Of a stretch of DNA of 64,000 bases, positions 9,972-18,177 are shown in pieces. Under the pieces are notes generated by a model that saw nothing but the letters and a program-made list of their open reading frames with translations, searched no databases and had not been told where the DNA came from. The translations under genes and the position numbers were made by a program. The number at the start of each line of letters is the position of its first letter. Position 1 is the first letter of the stretch. The DNA lies in NCBI GenBank assembly GCA_002842755.1, contig PHDU01000001.1:62001-126000 (forward strand). The letters run 5' to 3'. Source of the stretch: Bacteroidetes bacterium HGW-Bacteroidetes-1 (GTDB taxonomy: Bacteria; Bacteroidota; Bacteroidia; Bacteroidales; F082).

Positions 9972-9981
9972 TAGCAGGCTT
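9950..9981 (-). terminator. Rho-independent terminator for pruA
   Basis: On the minus strand the imperfect hairpin AGCCTGC-TATTA-GCGGGCT (9962-9981) is followed by TTCTTTTTTTT. It lies about 60 bases past the pruA stop. The U-tract falls inside the 3' end of the small lipoprotein gene on the other strand. Confidence 0.65.
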
Positions 9982-10038
9982 GAAATAAATTTGATTTTTG
10001 TTAAAAATCAGTTTTCTCGAATTTCTGTTTGATTTAGT

Positions 10039-11670
10039 TTATTCCTCCGCCATAAATGGATAACGATAATCGGTAGGCGGATTAAAATTTTCTTTAATGG
10101 TCCGGGGGGAAACCCAACGCAGCAAATTTAAATATGACCCTGATTTATCATTCGTTCCAGATGCTCTTCCTCCACCAAAAGGTTGCTGTCCAACAACTGC
10201 TCCTGTTGGTTTATCGTTAATATAATAATTTCCTGCAGCATTTGTCAAAGCCACATTCGCCTCCTCAATTGCAAAACGATCTCTGGCAAAAACTGCTCCA
10301 GTCAGCGCATACGGAGATGTACGATCAACCAGTTCCAATGCTTCAGCCCACTTTTCGGTTTCGTAAACAAAAATTGTCAGCACTGGGCCAAAGAGCTCCT
10401 CCCTCATTGTCACATACTGTGGATCTGAAGCAAGTATGATGGTGGGATCAATAAAATATCCTATTGATTTGTCATAATTGCCACCAAATACAATATCAGC
10501 ATCAGGGTCAGTCTTTGCATTATCAATGTAAGTTGAAAGTTTGTCAAAAGAAGCCTCGTCAATTACAGCCGACATAAAATTTGTGAAGTTCTCAACCGGG
10601 CCAACTTTTATACTTTTCAAATCTCTAATCAGTAATTCCTTTAATTCAGGCCACAGATTAGCGGGTATATATGCACGTGAAGCCGCGGAACATTTTTGAC
10701 CCTGATACTCAAACGCTCCTCTTACAAGAGCTGTCGCAAGTGCATTGACATCTGCTGTTTTATGGGCAATCACAAAATCTTTTCCACCGGTTTCACCAAC
10801 AATTTTAGGATAAGTGTTATGTACTACCAAGTGATCTCCGATTGCTTTCCAAATCTTTGTAAAAACTCCTGTTGAGCCCGTGAAATGTACACCAACAAAG
10901 TCGGAGTGCTGCGACATAATTTTACCAGCTATAGGACCTGGTACAAAAATCAGGTTGATCACCCCATCGGGCAATCCAGCCTCTTCAAAAATATCCATGA
11001 TAACTTTTGCTGAATAAATCTGAGCATTGGAGGCTTTCCAGACTACCACGTTGCCCATCAATGCAGGAGCAGAAGGCAGATTACCTGCAATAGCTGTAAA
11101 GTTGAAAGGTGTTAATGCATAAACAAAGCCTTCAAGAGGGCGGTATTCCATCCTGTTCCAAATACCATGATCAGAAATTGGCTGTTGTCTGTAAATTTCA
11201 GACATAAAATGAACGTTAAAACGTAAAAAATCAGCAAACTCACATGCTGCATCAATCTCGGCCTGATAAACGGTTTTTGATTGACCTAACATCGTGGCAG
11301 CATTGATGCGTGCACGATAAGGTCCTGAAACAAGGTCAGCGGCTTTTAAAAAAATCGCAGCTCTATCTTGCCACTCCAGTGCCTGCCAACTTCTGCGCAC
11401 CTTAAGTGCTGCCTCAATAGCCATTGATACATGTTCTGACCCGCCCTGATAAAAATAACCTAGCGTATGCTTGATATCATGTGGAGGAGATATTCTGATT
11501 CGTTCACCAGTAGTAATCCGCTTACCACCTATAACCATTGGAATCTCAATTTCTTTACTCCTGAGTTGTTTCAACATGGCTTTAATTTCTTTTCTTTCGG
11601 CTGATTCTGGTGCATAATTTTTAACCGGTTCATTGTAGGGCTTTGGCACCTGATAAAATCCACTGTACAT
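10039..11670 (-). CDS. pruA: L-glutamate gamma-semialdehyde dehydrogenase (1-pyrroline-5-carboxylate dehydrogenase)
   Basis: A 543-residue stand-alone P5C dehydrogenase that oxidises glutamate-5-semialdehyde to glutamate with NAD+, the second step of proline catabolism. The aldehyde-dehydrogenase core is clear: TPFNFTAIAGNL (about 187-198), KASNAQIYSA, the FTGSTGVF turn (263-270), VGETGGKDFV with catalytic base Glu293, and EYQGQKCSAASRAY with the nucleophile Cys327. Length matches the eukaryote-like, non-fused PruA common in Bacteroidota rather than the PutA fusion. It is monocistronic here, with its own -7 motif and terminator; no proline dehydrogenase gene is adjacent. Confidence 0.96.
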   Translation of the reverse strand: MYSGFYQVPKPYNEPVKNYAPESAERKEIKAMLKQLRSKEIEIPMVIGGKRITTGERIRISPPHDIKHTLGYFYQGGSEHVSMAIEAALKVRRSWQALEWQDRAAIFLKAADLVSGPYRARINAATMLGQSKTVYQAEIDAACEFADFLRFNVHFMSEIYRQQPISDHGIWNRMEYRPLEGFVYALTPFNFTAIAGNLPSAPALMGNVVVWKASNAQIYSAKVIMDIFEEAGLPDGVINLIFVPGPIAGKIMSQHSDFVGVHFTGSTGVFTKIWKAIGDHLVVHNTYPKIVGETGGKDFVIAHKTADVNALATALVRGAFEYQGQKCSAASRAYIPANLWPELKELLIRDLKSIKVGPVENFTNFMSAVIDEASFDKLSTYIDNAKTDPDADIVFGGNYDKSIGYFIDPTIILASDPQYVTMREELFGPVLTIFVYETEKWAEALELVDRTSPYALTGAVFARDRFAIEEANVALTNAAGNYYINDKPTGAVVGQQPFGGGRASGTNDKSGSYLNLLRWVSPRTIKENFNPPTDYRYPFMAEE

Positions 11671-11720
11671 ATTCTTATTATTTGATAACTAACACTTTAT
11701 AAAATAAATTTTTGAGTTGT

Positions 11721-11728
11721 CAAAGGTA
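11721..11728 (-). promoter_or_regulatory. Putative -7 element for pruA
   Basis: TACCTTTG on the minus strand, 51 bases upstream of the pruA start, fits TAnnTTTG. The IS4 element begins 73 bases further upstream. Confidence 0.45.
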
Positions 11729-11791
11729 AGGATTATTATCAAATAGATTCATTCTAAATAATAAACTGTAGTTTAATTGGAATAAATAAGT

Positions 11792-11801
11792 ATTAATAAT
11801 T
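11792..11801. repeat. Target-site duplication, left copy
   Basis: ATTAATAATT directly abuts the left inverted repeat and recurs exactly at 13280-13289 against the right repeat. Ten bases is within the usual IS4-family range. Confidence 0.9.
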
Positions 11802-11821
11802 CAATGTCGTTTAGTTAAGCC
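11802..11821 (+). repeat. IS4 left inverted repeat
   Basis: Twenty bases, CAATGTCGTTTAGTTAAGCC, perfectly complementary to 13260-13279. Confidence 0.95.
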
Positions 11822-11894
11822 AAGCACTATAAATGCTTGATTTAAATGCAAATATATGCAAAAATAGTTCTTTGAAAAGTTTGTAATTTGCAAA

Positions 11895-13255
11895 TTGTTT
11901 TTTATCTTTGAAGGGTATATAGGGGGTAACCCAATTATCAATCAAAAAAGTCCTTATCGAGAAGAATTATCAAATAAAATATCACATGAGCTTGAAAATG
12001 AAGAGTTTAAAAGCCGTTCAAAAGACGGCCTTGCAGGGGTATTCTCTCGGGACAGAAAACTTACGATAAAGAATTTAATCGTCATCATCATTATGTTTAA
12101 GAGTTCCATTCAACGTGAACTTGATAGTTTCTTCAAAACGGTTTCCAACAGTGATTTCAAGATTAGGGAAGTGACCAAGGGAGCCTTTACACAGGCGCGT
12201 GCCAAGTTGAACCCCTGGGCATTCGAGCGGTTGAATGAAATTGCCTCGGAGACATTTTATGAAGGAGCGGAATATTACGTTTGGCATGGGATGCGCACGC
12301 TGGCAGTTGACGGAACGAGACTGGTTTTGCCCAACCACCCAAGTATTATTGAAGAATTTGGGCAGCATCAATTTGGCCCCAATGCTGATAGTCCGCGCTC
12401 TTTGGCCATGGGCTCGATGCTTTACGATGTGTTGAACCAAATAACCATCGACAGCAAACTTGCACCCTATTCGTCCAGCGAACGCGACTTGCTCCTCCAA
12501 CACCTGGATAAAGTCAAGACAGGGGATATGTTGCTGCTTGATCGGGGCTACCCCTGTTTCTGGCTGCTGTTTTTGCTCAAAGCCAAAGGGATAGAATTTT
12601 GTGTGCGGTTGAAAGAAGATTGGTGGCTCAAGGTCAAGGAATTTGCTGAGAGTGATGAAAAAGAGCGGATTGTTTCTTTTACCTTACCAAAAAAAAATCA
12701 TAAGAAACTGGCAGACTTTCCGCACATGATGAATGCCACTATCCAATGTAGGTTGGTAAAAGTTGAACTGGAAAATGGAGAAAAAGAGATACTTTGCACT
12801 TCGCTGACCGATACGGAAAAATATGATCTGAAGATTTTGAGCAACTTTACCACTACCGATGGAACGAAGAAGAGGCCTATAAACTGTTGAAAAGCAGGGT
12901 TGAGTTGGAAGATTTCTCAGGAAAAACAGCAAGGGCGGTAAAACAGGATTTCTTTGCCAAAGTTTTTTTGTTGACACTTTGTGCAGCTTATGCACACCCT
13001 ATTGAAGAAAAGGTTTTAGCGGAATACCGTTCGGACGATAAGCGAAAGCACCCACAAAAAATAAACCGTACCAACGCTTTGTCGATGACACAAGATATTT
13101 TAATTGGGGTGGTTATAAAACAGAAATATAAACAAGCTTTGGAGGCTTTCGATAAAATAGTAGCAAGTACACGCGAAATTATCTGCCCAGGGCGAAGTTT
13201 CAAACGAAAAAAAAGACCCGAGAAGACTTACTCAATGAATTACAAACGATTATGA
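11895..13255 (+). pseudogene. IS4-family transposase, interrupted by a -1 frameshift
   Basis: The first frame runs from ATG 11895 to the TGA at 12888-12890 (331 codons). It contains SRDRKLT near residue 51, the first catalytic aspartate in LAVDGTRL (Asp139) and the second in LLLDRGYP (Asp216). The reading frame must step back one base at the T-run 12835-12838. From 12839 the other frame reads EQLYHYRWNEEEAYKLLK, which carries Y-x2-R-x3-E-x6-K (codons 12848-12892) with the catalytic Glu at 12869-12871, and continues to 13255. One missing T in the run restores a full-length protein of about 453 residues. The stop comes before the catalytic Glu can be read in the first frame, so without frameshifting no complete DDE site is made. 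Confidence 0.9.
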
Positions 13256-13259
13256 CGAG

Positions 13260-13279
13260 GGCTTAACTAAACGACATTG
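13260..13279 (-). repeat. IS4 right inverted repeat
   Basis: GGCTTAACTAAACGACATTG, the exact reverse complement of the left end. Confidence 0.95.
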
Positions 13280-13289
13280 ATTAATAATT
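13280..13289. repeat. Target-site duplication, right copy
   Basis: ATTAATAATT, identical to 11792-11801, marking the right insertion boundary. Confidence 0.9.
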
Positions 13290-13343
13290 CATAACTATTT
13301 TAATCGGCTATTTCCGATATTGAAAAGATGCATTTTTTTTTCG

Positions 13344-13351
13344 TAACTTTG
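13344..13351 (+). promoter_or_regulatory. Putative -7 element for the kamA-like gene
   Basis: TAACTTTG fits the Bacteroidota -7 consensus. It lies 83 bases before the ATG at 13435, leaving a leader of about 75 bases, and 64 bases right of the IS end, so the core promoter is intact. Confidence 0.45.
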
Positions 13352-13434
13352 AGCGGGATGAAAATTCAATAGTGATGTCTCAATTTATAAAGATCATAAA
13401 TTGATGCTGTATTTTATAAGATGACTTTACAAAG

Positions 13435-15648
13435 ATGCATACAAACCATTTAAAATTTCCATTACTAGATAAGGTAGCTATCGATATTCAGTCACTAAAG
13501 ATACTTCAGCAAATTCTTGACGAAAATCATGATATTAAAGAAATCCTTTTAAACTCTTCTTCTGAAAAAGATGCCATTCATGAAATCAAACAGTGGATAA
13601 AACCTTTTATTGATGTCAATACACACCTAAAAAATTATTTCGATGATCCAAAAGAAAAGGAACTTAGTTTTAGTGACCTAAAATGGTCGGACTATGCTTT
13701 AGTTCGGTTGATGGATTATATTCAGCATTCAGGGCGGGTATTTAAAGATCTGAACCAAAAGGGTGAAATGGTTATCAATAATCCAATCAGGCAGTTATGG
13801 TTAGCTGCAAAATTTGGAAAAGGAGGTGCAAACCTTGATTTTTTTATTGATATGCTTATGCTTTTCAGACAAATTAAAGGTACATATCATCAAAATTTGC
13901 CAGATAAAAATACTTTAGAAGAATGGATGGTAGGTAATCCATCCGGTCTTGATCCTGAAATAGTTAAAATCAGAAAAGAGAACCGAAACAGGATTCTTCG
14001 ACTTATTATCCGAAAGATTGAGAACGGAGAATTAAAAAGTAAACGTTATTTCTTTGCAACAGAGATGACGGACCAACAAAAGTTTGATTTGGCACTTTCG
14101 TGGTGGGCTGACAAAAATTTCCATATTAGATTTGCTGTTAGATCACCCCTACTGCTAAATGAGATGCTTAACTTTTCCTTAAATGCAGAAACCATGGTGT
14201 TGCTAAATAGAGCATACGCAAAGGGAATACCATTTTTTGTAAATCTCTATTATTTATCTCTACTTCACACGTTTGAACCTGAAGGAGCAATTGGTTCTGA
14301 TCTGGCCATAAGAGATTATGTACTATACAGCAAGCAGCTGATTGATGAATTTGGTGAAATACAAGCCTGGGAAAAGGAAGATAAAGTGGTTCAAGGAGAG
14401 CCTAATGCTGCGGGCTGGATTCTTCCTGACGGGAATAATGTGCACCGACGGTATCCCGAAGTGGCGATAATGATTCCCGACACCATGGGGCGCTCATGTG
14501 GTGGATTGTGTGTTAGCTGCCAAAGGATGTACGATTTTCAGAGTGGGCGCTTAAACTTTCAATTTGACAATTTACTGCCTAAAGAAAGCTGGCCGAGTAA
14601 GCTCCAAAAAATTATGCAGTATTTTGAAAAAGACAATCAATTAATGGATATCCTGATTACAGGAGGTGATGCTTTGATGAGTTCGGATAAATCATTACAG
14701 ATTATACTTAATGCGGTTTATACTATGGCACTTCGTAAAAGGGAAAGGAATTTATCTTTTCCTAAAAATGAGAAAAAAGCAGAGATTAAACGGATTCGTC
14801 TTGGCACACGTTTACCGGTTTATTTACCACAAAGAATCACCGCAGAACTCTGTCAAATACTTTATGATTTCAGAACAAAAGCGCTTAAATCAGGCATAGA
14901 ATATTTTGTAATTCAAACACATTTTGAGTCAGCCATGGAAATCACACCTGAGTCAAAAGCAGCCATTGAAAAACTGTCGCAAACGGGTTGGATGATCACC
15001 AATCAGATGGTATTCACTACTGCAGCTTCAAGGAGAGGGCACGCTGCCAAACTTCGAAAATCACTTAACGATTTGGGGATTGTTCCATACTATACTTTTT
15101 CAGTTAAAGGATTCCGGGAAAACATGCATAATTTTGCTACAAATAGTCGTGCTCTTCAAGAATTAACGGAAGAAAAGTCGTTCGGCAAAATTCCTTCTGC
15201 AGAAATAGCTAAAATAAAAGATCTTTTCAATGATCCAATCAACATAAATGTAAAGATGAAAGAATTACGTATGGATCTAAGAATGCCGTTTTTGGCAACC
15301 GACCGGACTGTATTAAATATGCCTGGGGTAGGTAAAAGTTTAACATTTAGAACAATTGGTTTAACAAGGCTTGGTAGAAGAATACTTGAATTTGAACACG
15401 ATCATACCCGAAAACACAGCCCTATTATTCACAAAATGGGTAAAATTGTGATCATTGAATCGAAGTCAATAAATGAATATCTTGATCAATTGAAAAATAT
15501 GGGAGAGGATATCAATGCTTATTTGAGCATTTTTGGATACAGTATTGGAGAAACAGAGCCGCTTCCGGCCTTTTGGAAACTTTCTGATTTTAATGAATGT
15601 AACACGGAGAAAATGAATCAGTTCGCTCAAAAAGAACCTGAATCCTGA
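13435..15648 (+). CDS. KamA-family radical SAM protein with long N-terminal extension
   Basis: A 737-residue protein, far longer than classical lysine 2,3-aminomutase (about 420). The C-terminal half is a radical SAM/KamA domain. The cluster motif C-x3-C-x2-C is Cys355, Cys359 and Cys362 in SCGGLCVSCQRMYDF, LITGGDALMSSD matches the KamA GGDAL motif, and MPGVGKSL resembles the PGGGGK segment that carries the PLP lysine. The first 330 or so residues are helical and charged and unlike any domain I know. After the third cysteine, aminomutases usually have TRRR, with an arginine that helps bind the substrate carboxylate; here it is QRMYDF. A PLP-dependent amino-acid mutase is likely, but lysine as substrate is not supported. 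No lysine fermentation genes are nearby. Confidence 0.85.
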   Translation: MHTNHLKFPLLDKVAIDIQSLKILQQILDENHDIKEILLNSSSEKDAIHEIKQWIKPFIDVNTHLKNYFDDPKEKELSFSDLKWSDYALVRLMDYIQHSGRVFKDLNQKGEMVINNPIRQLWLAAKFGKGGANLDFFIDMLMLFRQIKGTYHQNLPDKNTLEEWMVGNPSGLDPEIVKIRKENRNRILRLIIRKIENGELKSKRYFFATEMTDQQKFDLALSWWADKNFHIRFAVRSPLLLNEMLNFSLNAETMVLLNRAYAKGIPFFVNLYYLSLLHTFEPEGAIGSDLAIRDYVLYSKQLIDEFGEIQAWEKEDKVVQGEPNAAGWILPDGNNVHRRYPEVAIMIPDTMGRSCGGLCVSCQRMYDFQSGRLNFQFDNLLPKESWPSKLQKIMQYFEKDNQLMDILITGGDALMSSDKSLQIILNAVYTMALRKRERNLSFPKNEKKAEIKRIRLGTRLPVYLPQRITAELCQILYDFRTKALKSGIEYFVIQTHFESAMEITPESKAAIEKLSQTGWMITNQMVFTTAASRRGHAAKLRKSLNDLGIVPYYTFSVKGFRENMHNFATNSRALQELTEEKSFGKIPSAEIAKIKDLFNDPININVKMKELRMDLRMPFLATDRTVLNMPGVGKSLTFRTIGLTRLGRRILEFEHDHTRKHSPIIHKMGKIVIIESKSINEYLDQLKNMGEDINAYLSIFGYSIGETEPLPAFWKLSDFNECNTEKMNQFAQKEPES

Positions 15649-15831
15649 AGTCTTCTCCTGTTCTTTGATCAGTGACTATTGGAATTATATTGATGTGATT
15701 ATTTACTAAACAAAGTCTAATTAATTTATTTTGTCGGTGTTAGTTTTAATCAGAGTCAAATACTAAAATAGTGAAATCGCTTTCTAGAAATTTCTAAAGA
15801 AAACTGGAAATTTATTACAATAACCTAAGGA

Positions 15832-16578
15832 TCAGTCATGAATTAATTTATCTTTCGAATATTTCATCTCATTTAATAAATTTCCTTCTTCATCAAACGA
15901 TTTCCATACACCTTCCTTACCACCTTCTTTAAAGTAGCTTTCAAGCTTGACTTTCCCATTCGTAAAATATTCAAACGAAGGTCCATCGAGCTGATTTTGC
16001 AAATAGTTTTTTTCAGATCTCAAACTACCATCAGGATAAAACGATTGCTGCAGGCCATCAAATAAGCCACTGAGATATTGGTAAACAGCAATTTTATGTC
16101 CCGATTCATCAAATCATGATGAATTTCCATTGCGAAATCCATGGGCAAATTCAGATTCCTCCTGAACAGTTCCACGCTCGTAATAAACCGTTTTTGTTCC
16201 ATGCAATTGATCATTTACATAATTTTCTTCAAGCGATAGACGACCACCTGTTCTGAAGCGTAATAACTTGCCATTCAATTTGTTATTCATAAAATCAGCT
16301 TGCAATTCAATAAAACCATTTTTATTGAGTTCAATATGCAATCCATTCAGTTTCCCATTATCAAAATATTGAAGCACATGTAACTGACCATTCGGATGAT
16401 GCGTTTTCCAAGCGCCTTCCTGCATGCCATTTTTCACCAAGCCACTACAAATAAATGAGTTAATTTCAATTTTATGAAATCCGTCTTCAAGTCCGTTAGT
16501 ATCTCCCTGAAGAAGAATCTGACCATTTGCTACAATAAAATTTAAGCAAATTATGAAACACAAGTAGATCCGATTCAT
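15832..16578 (-). pseudogene. MORN-variant (YwqK-like) repeat protein split by a nonsense codon
   Basis: One reading frame runs from the ATG at 16578 to the TGA at 15832-15834 but is interrupted by a single TGA at 16114-16116; no frameshift is needed. The N-terminus is a signal peptide (MNRIYLCFIICLNFIVANG). The rest is MORN-variant repeats of the GxWxxxxxxGxLxxExxYxxGxxxG type on both sides of the stop, for example EGAWKTHHPNGQLHV and EGVWKSFDEEGNLLNE. The stop follows FRNGNSS, where a TGG (Trp) to TGA change is the simplest history. An upstream in-frame ATG at 16596 is less likely than 16578. An intact paralogue with nearly the same C-terminal repeat is at 28549-29241. Function of the family here is unknown. 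Confidence 0.8.
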
Positions 16579-16663
16579 GATGCTATGAATTATCAAATTA
16601 TAATAATGGCAAATTTAATCTATTTGAAACATCTTTACTTAGCCAATACGATTTGTAAAAACT

Positions 16664-16693
16664 AAAAAGGCCTATCTTCCGACAAGCCTTTTT
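16664..16693 (-). terminator. Probable bidirectional terminator below rimO
   Basis: AAAAAGGC and GCCTTTTT form an 8-bp A/T-flanked stem around a 14-base loop with a few further pairs. In minus orientation it lies about 160 bases past the rimO stop. Confidence 0.5.
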
Positions 16694-16851
16694 CTAACCA
16701 AAAACCATTTTCCGTAAAAAAGAATTGAATAATATTCTGTATCAAAAATTATTACAGAGCCTTTTTGCGCAATAATTATACCAATGTGATAAAGGAAAAG
16801 GAACAGGCCCTTTAGAATAACTTCCCTGGGCAATAGATAACACCCATAAGA

Positions 16852-18156
16852 TCAATTAACTGGCCTGGCATAAAGGTCAAAAAAATCAGCATCTTCAATT
16901 GCCATTAAATAAAATTCACCAACAGAAAGTGGTCCGTATTGCTTTTTAATCAACACTTCATTATCCACTTCCGGAGAGTCATACTGCGTCCTTCCTATAA
17001 AGAAATCTTCTTCTTCTCTATCGATGATTACTTTTTCTATAGATCCAATTCTGCCTGTATTGATTTCAAGAGAAATACCTTGCTGCAATTCCATCAGGCT
17101 TGAAAGACGTTCCTGCTTTAGGCTTTCAGGTACGTCATCATTCAGATCATAGGCCGTCGTACCTTCTTCCGGAGAATAAGTAAAAACACCTAACCTTTCA
17201 AATCGCTGTTTTTGAACAAATTCCATCAATTCCTGAAAATCTTCATCTGTCTCACCGGGATAACCAACAATAAGGGTAGTCCGAAATGCAATTCCGGGAA
17301 CTTCCGTCCGAATTTTCTTTATCAGTTCAATGGTCTGATTTTTGTCAATGAACCGTTTCATTGATTTAAGAATATGACTGCTTATGTGTTGTAACGGAAG
17401 GTCAATATATTTGCAAACCTTTTCATTTATCCGTATTTCTGAAAGTATCTCAAATGGAAAACCATGTGGATATGCATATTGAATTCTAATCCATTCAATG
17501 CTTTCTATTTGAGATAGTTGGTTGATGAGCGATGTAATTTCGCGTTTACCATTCAAATCGAGTCCATAATAAGTAAGATCCTGTGCAATAAGCACAAGTT
17601 CTTTTACACCAGAGTCAGCCAAACGTGTGGCCTCCTGAATTAAATTCTCTGGTGATTGCGATAGATGTTTACCTCTAATGAGAGGAATAGCACAAAACGA
17701 ACATGCGCGATCGCATCCTTCCGAAATTTTAAGATAAGCATAATGGGGTTCATTACTTAAAACACGCGCATATTGGTATGTATCTCCAAGATCATCAGGA
17801 CGAGCACCAAGAAGCGTTGCAATACTATCAAGATCATTGACACCATAAAAAGCATCCACTTCATGAATCTCTTTCTCTAAATCTTTCTTATACCTTTGGG
17901 ACAAACAACCCATTACAATGAGCTTCTCAATGCTTCTTTTTTTTCTGGCTCTTGCAAAATTCAGGATTGTATCTACCGATTCCTCTTTCGCATCTGCGAT
18001 GAACCCGCAAGTGTTGATGATAACAACTTGAGCCTTTTCATCGCTATCATGGACGATTTTAAAATAATCAGGATTTAGCTTAGCAGCCAGATGCTCAGAA
18101 TCTACCTTGTTTTTCGAACAACCAAGGGTTACAATGTTAACAGTTTGTTTGTTCAC
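16852..18156 (-). CDS. rimO: Ribosomal protein S12 methylthiotransferase RimO
   Basis: A 434-residue radical SAM enzyme that adds a methylthio group to the conserved aspartate of ribosomal protein S12. The N-terminal UPF0004 domain has the second-cluster cysteines Cys13 (LGCSKNKVDSE), Cys50 and Cys84. The radical SAM motif is GCDRACSFCAIP with Cys148, Cys152 and Cys155, followed by IRGKHLSQSP. This segment, with FCAIP and the RGKH continuation, marks RimO rather than MiaB. A TRAM domain follows at the C-terminus. It is last in the rpmG-DUF4295-ftsY-rimO series, 21 bases after ftsY. Confidence 0.95.
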   Translation of the reverse strand: MNKQTVNIVTLGCSKNKVDSEHLAAKLNPDYFKIVHDSDEKAQVVIINTCGFIADAKEESVDTILNFARARKKRSIEKLIVMGCLSQRYKKDLEKEIHEVDAFYGVNDLDSIATLLGARPDDLGDTYQYARVLSNEPHYAYLKISEGCDRACSFCAIPLIRGKHLSQSPENLIQEATRLADSGVKELVLIAQDLTYYGLDLNGKREITSLINQLSQIESIEWIRIQYAYPHGFPFEILSEIRINEKVCKYIDLPLQHISSHILKSMKRFIDKNQTIELIKKIRTEVPGIAFRTTLIVGYPGETDEDFQELMEFVQKQRFERLGVFTYSPEEGTTAYDLNDDVPESLKQERLSSLMELQQGISLEINTGRIGSIEKVIIDREEEDFFIGRTQYDSPEVDNEVLIKKQYGPLSVGEFYLMAIEDADFFDLYARPVN

Positions 18157-18177
18157 TGAAAGGAAAGGTATTACAAA

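Larger units (their letters stand above)
11802..13279 (+). mobile_element. IS4-family insertion sequence, complete ends, frameshifted transposase
   Basis: The 1478-bp element is bounded by perfect 20-bp inverted repeats (CAATGTCGTTTAGTTAAGCC at 11802-11821 and its reverse complement at 13260-13279) and by a 10-bp direct repeat outside them. It holds a single DDE transposase gene that fills most of its length and carries the IS4 hallmark Y-x2-R-x3-E-x6-K. It sits in the AT-rich gap between the divergent pruA and kamA-like genes without disrupting either, and its interior looks more GC-rich than the flanks. The exact target duplication suggests a fairly recent insertion. Because the transposase is frameshifted, the copy is probably immobile unless helped in trans. 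Confidence 0.95.

Noticed and set aside
12075-12503. 142-codon open frame on the minus strand inside the IS element
   Set aside because: It is antisense to the transposase catalytic region, has no recognisable motif and arises from codon bias of the real frame.
16114-16116. TGA as a selenocysteine codon in the MORN-variant gene
   Set aside because: The protein is a structural repeat protein with no redox motif, no obvious selenocysteine-insertion hairpin follows, and the intact paralogue has no cysteine-type counterpart; a nonsense mutation is simpler.
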